This document shows positions 18,192 to 27,103 of a stretch of DNA of 64,000 nt, one piece after another (position 1 is the stretch's first letter; every line of letters starts with the position of its first letter). The stretch covers positions 1-64,000 of the forward strand of contig CAZAKZ010000003.1 in the NCBI GenBank assembly GCA_964485695.1, written 5' to 3'. This DNA is from CAZAKZ01 sp964485695 (lineage in GTDB: Bacteria; Planctomycetota; JAFGQW01). A model generated the notes under the pieces. It ran no database searches. It worked only from the letters and a program-made list of their open reading frames with translations, and was not told where the DNA came from. A program made the position numbers and the translations under genes.

Positions 18192-19259
18192 ATGGAACCA
18201 AGCCAGGGGAATGCCTCCACGAAATCGACTCCGCTCAGGGCGGCCATGGCCGCCTGCGGAGGCATTGCCGACCTCACGCTCACCGCCGCACAGCGGAGCC
18301 CCGATTTCGAGGTGGCGGCCATCCAGGACGTGGACGAGGCGGCGCTCCGGAAGACCGGAGACCGATTCGGCATTCGCCGGCGGTATCTCCGGTTCGAGGA
18401 TCTCCTCACCGAGGACATCGATTTCGTCGTGGTGAACTCCCCCAACCACCTGCATCTTGACCAGGTCCGAGTCGCGGCCTCCGCCGGAAAGCCCTGCCTG
18501 GTCCAGAAGCCCCTGGCCAGGACCCTGGCCGAAGCCGAAGAAATGGTGGCTCTCGCCGCAGCCCACGGCATCCGCCTCGGCGTCACCATGTTCGAGATCA
18601 GCAAGCCGCTGCACCACCAGGTAAAGGCCATGGTCCGGGAAGGATGGCTGGGCACACCCACCGTGATCCAGGCGTGCAGCGCCCACGACATCTATCTCCG
18701 GAATCCGCCCGATGCCGACAACTGGCGGCGGGACCCGGACAAGGTTGGAGGAGGGGCCTTCATCCAGCTGGCCGTCCATCAGATCAACCTGGCGTCCTGG
18801 ATCCTGGAAAAGGACATCACCTCGGTGTCGGCGACGGGCACAAGCGGCCTGACGGTGTTCGAGGACGAGACCACCCTGACCACGGCGCAGTTCAGGGACG
18901 GGCCGGTCGCTCACTTCGCGGCCAGCTATGCCGCGGACCTCTACGCCTTCTCCCTCTGCGGAACACGGGGCCGGATCCACCTGTTCCCCGACCATCTCCT
19001 CATCAAGGGCGACTTGCCCTTCCAGGGAGAGATCTTCGACTACCCGGACCCGGGAAAGGAGACGGTGCTGCGCCTCGAGGCCCTGCAGGACGCCGTCGAC
19101 GCGCTCCGGGATTCGGTGGAAATCCACGCTTCCTTCGCCCGGTGGCTCCTGGACAGAGAGGAATTTCCCTGCACCGGCGAGATCGCACTTCGGGACATGA
19201 GGGTAGTGGACGCCGCGTACCGTTCCGTTAAAGAAGGAAGGTCCATTTCCCTGCCATGA
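18192..19259 (+). CDS. Gfo/Idh/MocA-family NAD(P)-dependent oxidoreductase
   Basis: A 355-residue dehydrogenase-like protein. The N-terminal Rossmann domain has a degenerate dinucleotide loop ('MAACGGIADLTLTAA', where most members have GxGxxG). The usual catalytic 'EKP' region appears as 'CLVQKPLARTLAEAEEM' near residue 100, keeping the Lys. 'GGGAFIQLAVHQINLASWIL' near 185 is the conserved dihistidine-type region in the C-terminal domain. No signal peptide, so cytoplasmic. The stop overlaps the start of the large lipoprotein gene, which ties this enzyme to a secreted glycan-processing system. It could oxidise or epimerise a sugar released by the neighbours. Confidence 0.85.
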   Translation: MEPSQGNASTKSTPLRAAMAACGGIADLTLTAAQRSPDFEVAAIQDVDEAALRKTGDRFGIRRRYLRFEDLLTEDIDFVVVNSPNHLHLDQVRVAASAGKPCLVQKPLARTLAEAEEMVALAAAHGIRLGVTMFEISKPLHHQVKAMVREGWLGTPTVIQACSAHDIYLRNPPDADNWRRDPDKVGGGAFIQLAVHQINLASWILEKDITSVSATGTSGLTVFEDETTLTTAQFRDGPVAHFAASYAADLYAFSLCGTRGRIHLFPDHLLIKGDLPFQGEIFDYPDPGKETVLRLEALQDAVDALRDSVEIHASFARWLLDREEFPCTGEIALRDMRVVDAAYRSVKEGRSISLP

Positions 19260-22105
19260 TGAATTCTGTCTCAACGGTGAAATCCCCTGCCCGGTGCATC
19301 GCCCTGGCCGGCCTTCTTCTCCTGGTCCAGTCGTGCACCTCCACGGTCCCCGAACAGGAGACCGCTCCGGCCCTGAACCCGCCCCGCCTCCTCGTGCCGA
19401 TCTACTTCTATCACGGCCACGTCGTGGGCAGGCAGAACCTATCCACCGGACTGCAGACGACCCGGGACGGGGGCAAGCACTGGGAGTGCCTGGCCTGGAA
19501 GGAACTCATCACCAACTCGGTCACCGTGGATGAAAGCGGATGCTGGATCTACCTCGCCTGCGGAAACGGCGTCATGGTCAGCCGGGATGCGGGTCGCTCC
19601 TGGCGCCTGACCGGAGGCTGGGAGATGACCGAGGTGCAGAAGGTGTGCATCGATGCTCGAAACCCGGTGAAGGCGTGGGCCGCCACCGCGTACGGAGTCT
19701 TTTCCACCGGAGACGTCACGGCATCCGGAAATCCGTGGAAGCACGCCGGTGGAAAGGGACAATTCCGGTTCTGCACCGACATCCTCCAGGACGCGGTGAA
19801 CCCGGACTCCCTCTGGGCGTGCACCCAGAAGGGTCTTTTCGTGTCCGGGGACGGCGGGCAGTCCTTCCGCCCCGCACTGGCCGGCGTGGCCGTGCGCCGA
19901 TTGATCCAGGACCGGAGCGACGTCCGGCACTTCCTCGCTGCCACCGACGGCAGGGGATTGATGGAATCAGTGGACGGCGGCGCGACCTGGAGGCAAATCG
20001 AAGGACCGCCGGACGTGGTCTTTTCGGTGGCACAGGATCCCCGGCAGGAGAAAACGATCTACTGCGGCTCCAGAAAGGGGCTTTCCGTCAGCCACACGGG
20101 CAGCCGTTCCTGGAATCACTCCGGCGAGGGCCTGTGCAAGAACTTCTTCGTCTACGGCATCGCCCCGGATCCGGAAGAGCCCGGCCGCGTCCTGGTGTGC
20201 GGAAACAACGGCCTGTTCGAGAGTCGCGACGGGGGTGCCACCTGGCGGCGTTTCGGCCTGGAATCGGCTCTCGTCCCGGACATCTGCTTCGCCCGACTGG
20301 CGACCGTCCCGCGAAACGGTTCCACCGAAGCCCGGGGCCGCCTGGACATCTCCGGACCGAACCGCACCTTCCGGGAACATCGCCCCGCCTCGTATCCCGG
20401 ATTCGACCGGCGGCGACGGGAGGTTCTCGACCACTTCAACGAGCGCCCCGCCCCACCGAAAGACCGGTGGATGGGATTCACCCGCGCCCTGCTCGAGGTG
20501 AAGCAAGGGCGGGTGGACAGTGCGTTCTGGCAGGCCGTGAAGGCGCAGCTCGAAAAGCCGCAGCACTCCATGTTCTACACCATGGTTCTCATGGGTTTTT
20601 ACCTGCACTGCAGCAGTGAGATGCCCGAGGACGTGGCCGCGCGCATCCGCGAAGTATTGACCGAGATCACCATCTACCGCGGCGACACCGAGAACCACTG
20701 GACCATGCACTACGCGACCCTGCTCCTGGCGGCCCAGACCTGGCCGGAAACTCCCGCCGGGAAGTGGTACGCGGGCCGCTCCACCCAGGACCTCTACGAC
20801 GAGGCCCGGGGATGGCTGCGGCACTGGGCCCGGCTGGCCGCCACCAAGGGCCAGGGAGAGTTCGACTCCCCGAACTACATGTTCATGTTCATGACCCCCA
20901 TGTTCCTGCTCTACGATTTCGCCAGAGAGCCCGAGATTCGCCAGCTGGCGGGCATGATGCTGGACCTGCTCCTCGCGGACTACCTCGTGGAGTCCCTGGG
21001 CGGCGCCTACTGCGGTGGCCACAGCCGCATCATCGGCAAGGAGGTTGAGCTGACGGCGGAGAATCGCGTCTCCTGCTTCCACTTCCTGTATGCCGGCGGC
21101 TTTCCATGCCCCAAGAAGATCCACGGCTGGGCCCTGTTCGGTGCCTACTCGCACTACCGCCCCCCGAAGATCCTCTCCTACCTGGCCAACCGCCGGGAGA
21201 AAGCTCACGTGCATACGGAGCTGAAGCGGGTGCGAAACGTGATCCGGTTCGGCGAGGTGCTGAATCCGCCGGTGCACAAGTACGACTACATGACGCCCCT
21301 CTACTGCATGGGATCGCTCCAGGGCGGAATTCTCCAGCCGATCCAGCAGCACACGTGGGATGTCACCTGGATCGGATCCGCGGAAAACTCCACCTTCTTC
21401 ACGATGCATCCGTCCGTATCCAGCCGCGAGCTGGCCATGTTCTTTCCCGAGGACATTCACGACCTTACCAACACCATCACCGCCCAGAAGGGAACCTACG
21501 TCTCTCCCGACAAGCTCGTCTCGGCCTCACCATACGAGAGGGTCTTTCAGCACGAGAATGTCCTCATGGCTCTCTACCAGGTGCCGGCCGGTGAGAAGCA
21601 CCCCCACGTCACCCTCTACTGTCCGGACTGCCTGAAGAGGAGCGAAGAGAACGGCTGGATCTTCGGAAAGGACGACGACTTCTACATGGCCTGGTTTGCC
21701 TGTCAGCCGGGCGAATGGACGGCGCACGACGGCCATGAGCGGTTCCAGTGCAGCGGCTGGCGCGCCGGCTTCGTGGTCCTGGTCCGGCCCATGTCCGACC
21801 CACGCCGCCAGACATACGAGAGCTTCCGGAAGACGGTTCTCCGCTGCTCCATGCCGGTTCTCAGGGGCAAAGGGGACCGGCTCACCCTGGAGTTTACCCA
21901 CGCCGACGGCCGTATCTTCCGCCGGACCTGGAGCGACTACGCGGGCCGCGTCGGAGGAAAGCCCGCGCTCTTCCCGGCGGAATGGCTCTTCCGGGGCCCC
22001 TTCATCCGAAGCCGCGCCGGTTCGGGGGTGATCACCCTCTCGAGTGATTCAGCAACCCGCGTTCTCGACTTCAACGTCTTCACCATCACCGAAACCCGAA
22101 AATGA
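19256..22105 (+). CDS. large lipoprotein: Asp-box beta-propeller plus unknown C-terminal domain
   Basis: A 949-residue protein with a lipoprotein signal (hydrophobic 'CIALAGLLLLVQSC', lipobox VQSC near residue 27). Residues about 50-340 contain six Asp-box repeats (for example 'TTRDGGKHW', 'VSRDAGRSW', 'ESVDGGATW', 'ESRDGGATW'), predicting a sialidase/sortilin-like beta-propeller. Residues about 390-930 form a second region, with 'TMHYATLLLAAQTWPE', 'FDSPNYMFMFMTPMFLLYDFA' and 'LGGAYCGGHSRIIGKE'. This resembles the helical-toroid-plus-beta-sandwich layout of polysaccharide lyases, but I cannot assign a family. It overlaps its neighbours on both sides by four bases, so the three genes are translationally coupled. 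Confidence 0.78.
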   Translation: MMNSVSTVKSPARCIALAGLLLLVQSCTSTVPEQETAPALNPPRLLVPIYFYHGHVVGRQNLSTGLQTTRDGGKHWECLAWKELITNSVTVDESGCWIYLACGNGVMVSRDAGRSWRLTGGWEMTEVQKVCIDARNPVKAWAATAYGVFSTGDVTASGNPWKHAGGKGQFRFCTDILQDAVNPDSLWACTQKGLFVSGDGGQSFRPALAGVAVRRLIQDRSDVRHFLAATDGRGLMESVDGGATWRQIEGPPDVVFSVAQDPRQEKTIYCGSRKGLSVSHTGSRSWNHSGEGLCKNFFVYGIAPDPEEPGRVLVCGNNGLFESRDGGATWRRFGLESALVPDICFARLATVPRNGSTEARGRLDISGPNRTFREHRPASYPGFDRRRREVLDHFNERPAPPKDRWMGFTRALLEVKQGRVDSAFWQAVKAQLEKPQHSMFYTMVLMGFYLHCSSEMPEDVAARIREVLTEITIYRGDTENHWTMHYATLLLAAQTWPETPAGKWYAGRSTQDLYDEARGWLRHWARLAATKGQGEFDSPNYMFMFMTPMFLLYDFAREPEIRQLAGMMLDLLLADYLVESLGGAYCGGHSRIIGKEVELTAENRVSCFHFLYAGGFPCPKKIHGWALFGAYSHYRPPKILSYLANRREKAHVHTELKRVRNVIRFGEVLNPPVHKYDYMTPLYCMGSLQGGILQPIQQHTWDVTWIGSAENSTFFTMHPSVSSRELAMFFPEDIHDLTNTITAQKGTYVSPDKLVSASPYERVFQHENVLMALYQVPAGEKHPHVTLYCPDCLKRSEENGWIFGKDDDFYMAWFACQPGEWTAHDGHERFQCSGWRAGFVVLVRPMSDPRRQTYESFRKTVLRCSMPVLRGKGDRLTLEFTHADGRIFRRTWSDYAGRVGGKPALFPAEWLFRGPFIRSRAGSGVITLSSDSATRVLDFNVFTITETRK

Positions 22106-24393
22106 ACCTCTCCGAACTCCTGCAAAACATCCGGCGGATCCGCGTTCCAGGCAACGCACCAGCGGTATGCGACACCCTCGCATCGGAGATCCGGGAGCGC
22201 TTCGCGCCCTCGGCCTTCGTCCGGAAGGGGCGCCTCCCGGCCCGGCCGCCGGCCCACACCCTGACCCTCACCGCCGGGCGGCCCACCGGCGAGGGCAAGG
22301 CCGAAAGGCCCTGGGTGAGCTTCCACGTCGACGGAGACCACTCAGCCCGCCTCGCCGCGCAGGAATCCTGCCATCTCTACGCCTACTTCTCGTTCCTCAC
22401 CGAAGTGCGGCTGGACGATCCCGTCACCCGGTTCGCCCGGAAGCGGCTGTTGCGGCCGGCTTTTCTGTGGCAGCGCCCTGTCTTCGACCTCTACTTCACC
22501 CAGTCGGGCCGCACCGTCCGGAACATGGACCGCGAGTCCTACGTCCGCCACATGGCCCGATGCGGCTTCACCCATCTCGAGGTCAACCGACTCGCCTTTC
22601 CAGAGGGCCTGGAGGCGGGCGTACCCGGTGAGGTGTATCCGCGGTTCTACACCTACTGCGCCGCCCTGGACCAGTTCGTGGACAGCTTCCTCAACCGGGG
22701 CAGCTATCCCCGTTCCTACCTGCGCGCCAACCTGAAGTGCCTCCAGGAGAACTGCGCGGCGGCTGAACGCTACGGACTCATACCCACCCTGACCTGCTTC
22801 GAGCCCCGATCCGTCCCCGACGCCCTGCTGGAGAAGTACCCCGAGCTCCGGGGTTGCCGCGTCGACCACCCGTATCGGAGCTTCAAGCCCCGCTACAACC
22901 TGGCCGTGTCCCACCCCGTGGTCCAGCGCCACTACCGGGAGCTGATCCAGAACCTCCTGCGCGCCGCGCCGCGCCTCGGCTGCCTCTCTGTCTGGAGCAA
23001 CGATAGCGGAGCCGGATACGAGTACACCCGCACCCTCTACGTCGGCGCCAACGGCAGCGCCTACCTGGTGCGCGAGTGGTCGGACGAGGACATCTTCGCC
23101 CGGGCCGCCGCCGGCAACGCGGTGGGCTTCCTCCGCCTCCTCCAGGAGAGCGCCGCCGAGATCAATCCCGAGTTCCGGGTGGCCACCCGCCTCGAGCCCT
23201 TCGGCCCCGAACGCGAGGCCGTGATGGCTGGCCTGGGCAAGGGGCTGGACGTGGAGACGCCGACACTGCTCGCCACCGGGTGGGACACGCCCTACCGCCA
23301 TCCCACCTATCCCGACTCCGACATCGGCCCCTTCACCGTGTTCAACAACGACTTCCTCGAGGAGGAGGGGCCCCGCATCCGCCGCCTCGCCCGGCGCAAC
23401 TGCCGGAGCCATATCATGCACGCCCACGGCCCGGTGAACAACTTCGAGCCGCTTCTGGGCATCCCCTCGCCGTGGCTGACCCACGAGAAGCTCGCCGCAA
23501 TGTACCGGGTGGGCGCAAAGCACCTGGCGCACGTGGGCGGAATCGCACCGCCCGCCTCGGCGCCGTGGAGTCTGAACCAGGAGATCTTCCGCCGGTTCCA
23601 GTTCGACCCGGCCCTGGATATCGAGGAGACGATCCAGGACATCGCCCGCAACTGGGTCGGCGCATCCAACGCGAAGCGCCTCGTCCGGGCGTGGCGCCAC
23701 GCGGAGAAGGCGATCCGGACCTTCATGCCCAACCCGCTCTACTTTCTCTGGGGCGTGTGGTACCGCATCCTCATCCGGCCGCTGGTGCCGGACATCGAGG
23801 CGATCCCCGCCAAGGAGCGCGCCTACTACGAGAAGCACCTCCTCTCCACCCACCACAACCCCAACCGCTTCGACCTCAGCCGGGACGTGCTGTTCGACCT
23901 CATGCGGCCGGGCCTGGCCCGAAAGGCGGTGCAGCGCATCGACGGCCGCGCCCTGAAGAGCCTGGACACCGCCCTCGCGGTCCTGGAAAAAGGAACGACC
24001 GGCCCGGCCCGCGCAATATTCACCGACCAGCTCGACCGCCTCACGGCCCTCAGGTGCTGGATGATGACCCGCCGCAACGTGGCCGCCTGGATCGCCGACG
24101 TCCACGGCTACCTCAAGGCCCGGGCTCCCGCAACCCGTGCCGCCTGCAGGAAGCGACTCCCAAAAATGACGGCCCTCGAGATCGAGAACACGAAATCACT
24201 CCTGGCTCTCTGGAAAAAGCACCGGACCGAGTTCATGGCCGTGTCCTCGGGGAAGGAGACCACCTTCATCTACGACCGGAACTTCGGCCGACACCTGGCG
24301 CGGAAGATCCGCCTCATGGAGAAGTACGGCCGCCGGACTCCGCGTATCGACGAGAATCTCATGTGGCGGGTAAGGCGGCTGCCGCAGGGTTGA
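22102..24393 (+). CDS. putative TIM-barrel glycoside hydrolase, family uncertain
   Basis: A 763-residue protein without a signal peptide. Residues about 20-130 look like the small alpha/beta N-terminal domain found before the barrel in alpha-glucuronidases and hexosaminidases. A barrel-like region follows: 'HMARCGFTHLEVNRLAF' near 150, 'YGLIPTLTCFEPRSVP' near 227, 'LGCLSVWSNDSGAGYEYT' near 295 and 'RVATRLEPFGPE' near 360. A helical C-terminal region (about 540-763) follows. Candidate acids include the Asp in 'WSNDSGAGYE' and the Glu in 'RLEPFG'. The coupling to the propeller lipoprotein (AAATGA overlap) and the oxidoreductase supports a role in processing one uncommon glycan. I do not know the substrate. 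Confidence 0.65.
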   Translation: MNLSELLQNIRRIRVPGNAPAVCDTLASEIRERFAPSAFVRKGRLPARPPAHTLTLTAGRPTGEGKAERPWVSFHVDGDHSARLAAQESCHLYAYFSFLTEVRLDDPVTRFARKRLLRPAFLWQRPVFDLYFTQSGRTVRNMDRESYVRHMARCGFTHLEVNRLAFPEGLEAGVPGEVYPRFYTYCAALDQFVDSFLNRGSYPRSYLRANLKCLQENCAAAERYGLIPTLTCFEPRSVPDALLEKYPELRGCRVDHPYRSFKPRYNLAVSHPVVQRHYRELIQNLLRAAPRLGCLSVWSNDSGAGYEYTRTLYVGANGSAYLVREWSDEDIFARAAAGNAVGFLRLLQESAAEINPEFRVATRLEPFGPEREAVMAGLGKGLDVETPTLLATGWDTPYRHPTYPDSDIGPFTVFNNDFLEEEGPRIRRLARRNCRSHIMHAHGPVNNFEPLLGIPSPWLTHEKLAAMYRVGAKHLAHVGGIAPPASAPWSLNQEIFRRFQFDPALDIEETIQDIARNWVGASNAKRLVRAWRHAEKAIRTFMPNPLYFLWGVWYRILIRPLVPDIEAIPAKERAYYEKHLLSTHHNPNRFDLSRDVLFDLMRPGLARKAVQRIDGRALKSLDTALAVLEKGTTGPARAIFTDQLDRLTALRCWMMTRRNVAAWIADVHGYLKARAPATRAACRKRLPKMTALEIENTKSLLALWKKHRTEFMAVSSGKETTFIYDRNFGRHLARKIRLMEKYGRRTPRIDENLMWRVRRLPQG

Positions 24394-24432
24394 TCCGCGC
24401 GGCCTGGACAGAACCGGCCTGGAGCGACCGTC

Positions 24433-24791
24433 TTATCCCGCTGGATGTTGCTCCGGCGCGTCAACGATGGATTGCATCCGGGCAATCAGCTGGGGGAGGT
24501 GGTTCCGGATGGTATTCCACACGATCGTGAGATCCACGCCGAAGTACTCGTGCGAGACGATGTTCCGCATATCCCTCATCTCGGCCCACGGCACGTCGGG
24601 ATATGTGGATAGCACCTACTCGGGTTTGAAGCGGCCGCTTCGCCGATGACCGTGAAGTTCCGCAGCGCGGCATCCACGGTCCATTCTTCGGCGCTGAACT
24701 CCTCGAAACTCAGGTAGTGCGTGTGATCCACGACCTTGCGTGCCGCATTGAGAATATCGTCGACCCTCATTCTCCAGTTTCTATGCGGCAT
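24433..24791 (-). pseudogene. hepT: broken HepT-like (DUF86) toxin gene
   Basis: Two frames together make one HepT RNase/HEPN protein. The N-terminal part ('MPHRNWRMRVDDILNAARKV' through 'NFTVIGEAA') is in one frame from 24791. The C-terminal part ('VLSTYPDVPWAEMRDMRN' through 'IVDAPEQHPAG') is in another. The HEPN catalytic motif R-x4-H-x-Y survives as 'RNIVSHEY'. Near 24616-24640 one base is missing: restoring it gives GEAARFKPE-x-VLSTYPDV. The restored frame also has TAG at 24616-24618 where Glu is expected (GAG GTG). Two separate lesions mark it as decayed. The active-site half has no ATG start of its own. Confidence 0.75.
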
Positions 24792-24843
24792 GGATCTCTT
24801 CTCGGTGAGCGGCGATCTTGTCGAGGACTTCCTGACGATTCAT
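24781..24843 (-). pseudogene. mntA: remnant of MntA-like nucleotidyltransferase antitoxin
   Basis: A 20-codon frame directly before hepT begins MNRQEVLDKIAAHREEI, which reads like the first helix of MntA-type antitoxins. It then runs straight into the hepT start region and stops. The whole catalytic core, normally a GSxxxG…SDxD nucleotidyltransferase of about 90-130 residues, is missing. The simplest history is an internal deletion joining codon 17 to the hepT start codon, leaving no antitoxin to control the toxin, which is itself broken. Confidence 0.5.
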
Positions 24844-25093
24844 GGCTGACCAGCTCCCTGTACGGTTCCAGGGTCAGCATAGGAATTATCGTTTTCGGCG
24901 TCAACATGATTCAAAAATACGCTTGCCGTTTACAAATACAGTCGGAACTTTGGCAGGCACCTGGCACGTCGATGAGGCCGTGGAAAACGAAAAGCATGTT
25001 CTTGACCTCATGAAGTATCGAGACCGGCCAGAACGGACCGTGGACGAGGTGCTGGAGCGCATTGCATTCTACCGGCAGGCAGCGAAGGAATAA
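24842..25093 (+). pseudogene. possible gene fragment with coding-like 3' half
   Basis: An 83-codon frame on the + strand. Only the last ~37 codons look like protein ('ENEKHVLDLMKYRDRPERTV', then 'DEVLERIAFYRQAAKE'), with good codon bias. The 5' half is basic and shows no such bias, and there is no ribosome-binding site. It is probably the tail of a gene whose front was lost when this accessory patch decayed. The family is not recognised. Confidence 0.25.
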
Positions 25094-25135
25094 TATTACA
25101 TCTGGCAGAGCCGAGTGCCGAACCCACGGCTACTT

Positions 25136-25207
25136 TATTTCCTGGATCGAGACATATCACTCGCGTCGGGCATTCCACAAGCCAAAGATGTCCCGATCCA
25201 GGATATA
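25136..25207. repeat. palindromic repeat element, family 2, copy C
   Basis: An inverted repeat with arms TATTTCCTGGATCGAGACAT (25136-25155) and ATGTCCCGATCCAGGATATA (25188-25207), which pair at 18 of 20 positions. The same arm sequence (with GGGACAT) starts another element at 44018. The interior differs between copies. The rest of the gene-free stretch 25094-25429 shows nothing I can identify. Confidence 0.6.
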
Positions 25208-25429
25208 AACAGGGCGTGAGATTCGCGACCCTCAACAACGCAACCGCACACCTCGGAGATAACAGCAGCGAATGATCTCCCTTTCGGATTACGGAAGTAG
25301 AGGATCTCGCACCTTGTCTTCCGGAACCATCAGACGTTATGAGTCCAACGGTGAAGCCGGGGATTTTCCCAGAGAGATATTCCTGATTTCGGACTTCTAC
25401 TCTTACCTGCACACCATTCAGGACGCTCG

Positions 25430-25843
25430 TCAACGAACCACATCAAACGCCCTTGACCGGTCGCGGCCGAACCGGAAAATGGCAAAATCGTCGTCGAACG
25501 TTGCAACGCGGTGGATCCCGAGGCGCTGCATCACCGCGAAGCTGGTGCGGTCGACAATGGAAAAGTCCTGATCTGCGAAAGCCTGGCCGATCGCCCAAGC
25601 GGATTCGAGGTCGGTATCGATCACTGACTCGACAGCCGCGACACCCGCTCGTACCCCATCCCAGAACCGCTCGGCTGCTGCGCGGTGGAGCCGGTGGCGA
25701 AAAAGCAGCCACGTCTCCACGAGCACGTGGTCCGTTGTCACCAACCGGTCTCCACCGGCGAGGATTTTCCTTGCCCGGGCATTGCTGCGATCAGACACAT
25801 CGGCCGCCGCGTACCATGCAGAAGTATCGACAAAGAGACTCAC
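25430..25843 (-). CDS. vapC: VapC-like PIN-domain toxin
   Basis: A 137-residue PIN-domain ribonuclease, normal length. The expected acidic residues are present: 'LFVDTSAWYAAADVSD' (Asp6), 'TTDHVLVETWLLF' (Glu near 43), 'FSIVDRTSFAVMQ' (Asp near 98) and 'VATFDDDFAIF' (Asp near 117-119). PIN toxins of this class cut tRNA or rRNA and are held inactive by a partner. Its ATG overlaps the stop of the upstream antitoxin (25840-25843), the usual coupled arrangement. The gene looks intact. Confidence 0.9.
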   Translation of the reverse strand: MSLFVDTSAWYAAADVSDRSNARARKILAGGDRLVTTDHVLVETWLLFRHRLHRAAAERFWDGVRAGVAAVESVIDTDLESAWAIGQAFADQDFSIVDRTSFAVMQRLGIHRVATFDDDFAIFRFGRDRSRAFDVVR

Positions 25844-26103
25844 GTCTTCTTCTCGTCCGGACGCTCTTGTTCCTCGGCAACGGCCTCACGAACCATTGCG
25901 TCCTTGTGCCGCGCCACATCCGATCCCCCGGAGTCGCCGAGATTGAAGACGACGGTTGGATCGGCGGTCGACGGTTGTTCGCCCAGGTCGCAATCCACGA
26001 GACGACGTATGTACTCGGCCAGGGAGATTCCCGCCCGTGCCGCCTTTTCACGAGCACGCTTGAGGAGCTCCGGGTCGAGCGTGATCTGGGTTCGAGTCAC
26101 CAT
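25840..26103 (-). CDS. vapB: VapB-like ribbon-helix-helix antitoxin
   Basis: An 87-residue antitoxin. The N-terminus 'TRTQITLDPELLKRAREKAA' is a ribbon-helix-helix DNA-binding strand and helix, followed by 'GISLAEYIRRLVDCDL'. The acidic C-terminal tail ('VREAVAEEQERPDEKKT') would bind and block the PIN toxin. A perfect palindrome covers the bases at and just before its start codon, predicting autorepression. No Shine-Dalgarno sequence is visible upstream of the ATG, so the mRNA may be leaderless or very short-leadered. Confidence 0.85.
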   Translation of the reverse strand: MVTRTQITLDPELLKRAREKAARAGISLAEYIRRLVDCDLGEQPSTADPTVVFNLGDSGGSDVARHKDAMVREAVAEEQERPDEKKT

Positions 26104-26117
26104 GATGTATACATCAT
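26102..26117. promoter_or_regulatory. 16-bp palindromic operator at the vapBC start
   Basis: ATGATGTATACATCAT is a perfect 16-bp palindrome overlapping the vapB start codon, with a further half-site (AATGTAT) next to it. This is where ribbon-helix-helix antitoxins usually bind. It also contains AT-rich words able to serve as a -10 region on the minus strand. Confidence 0.6.
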
Positions 26118-26250
26118 AATGTATCCAGGGCGGCTGGCCAAGACAGGAGGGGAGGTGCGTACCATCCGATTACTTGGAAAAATTTGTAACTCTCTTTATT
26201 TACAAGACTTGGCGAGAAACGCGACACCCCAAAGGGCACCTGACAGCCCG

Positions 26251-26982
26251 CTACCCCGAAATATTCAGCTCGGGCTTCTCCCTGGCCAGGATGGGATCGA
26301 AATACCGGGCGAGCTCCTCCTTGCACTGGTCGAGGGAATCGAGGATGAAGAGGATCTGGTTGTGCTCCCACACCGCCTTGTCGTGGGTAATGACGTTCTC
26401 GATGGTGAAGGGCTTGGACGGCACCTTGCCGGTCATGACGTTATCCAGCTCTGAGGCGCCGGAAATCAGGCCGGCGCCGAAGAGCTTCAGGCCGCCGTTC
26501 TCGCGGATGAGGCCGAATTCGGTGGTGAACCATGCCAGCCTCTTGATGTTCTCGCGCTGCTCCTCGTCGGCGGCCAGGAAAGCGGGGGCAAACATCTCCT
26601 CCAGGTCGGTGTAGGGCTTGAGAACCATGAACGGGAGGTGGCCGAAGACGTCGTGGAACATGTCCGGCTCCGGCGTCCAGTCGATCTCTTCCTAGGAGCG
26701 CATGTAATCGGTGATGAGGAAGGTGTGCTGGGCGAACTTGCCGTACCAGGCCACGGCGTCGGTGTACCGAACCGTGGTTCGTTCCACGGCCCATCCGGTG
26801 TTGGGGGTAATCTTCGCGTTCAGGTCGTCCACCGATGGAATCCGGCTCCTTGGAAGATCCAGGATCTTGGCGCCCTCCAGGAACTCATTGCAGGCGTGCT
26901 CCTGGACCCGGGGCCAGAGCTTCTCGTAAAGCGTGGTCCAGATCTTGTGCTGGTCTTCGGTGAACTCGACGTCATTTGCCAT
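26251..26982 (-). pseudogene. phhA: phenylalanine-4-hydroxylase-like gene interrupted by one in-frame TAG
   Basis: A biopterin- and iron-dependent aromatic amino acid hydroxylase, split by TAG at codon 97 (26692-26694). Both sides are in the same frame: '…TFLITDYMRS' then stop then 'EEIDWTPEPDMFHDVFGHLP'. The iron ligands are all after the stop: His110 and His115 in 'FHDVFGHLP' and Glu155 in 'WFTTEFGL'. Everything else is intact over 243 codons, so the lesion is recent; a CAG (Gln) to TAG change would explain it. An ATG at 26661 could start the catalytic half but has no strong ribosome site. TAG is an ordinary stop elsewhere here. Confidence 0.8.
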
Positions 26983-27103
26983 GGCGATTCGATTTCTCTT
27001 GCACTTGTTTCCTGTTGCAACCCGCCGTGAACCCGGAACGGGTAAGGCCAGGACATCCGCAGGTTTTATGGGGAATAATCTTAATTTTCCGCCCTGGAAC
27101 CAC

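Noticed and set aside
26692..26694. TAG in phhA (and TAG in hepT) as pyrrolysine or a general amber recoding
   Set aside because: TAG is a true stop for the DUF4349 gene (a ribosome site for the next gene follows at once), the FkbM gene and the enoyl-CoA hydratase. hepT has a separate frameshift. Plain mutation is simpler.
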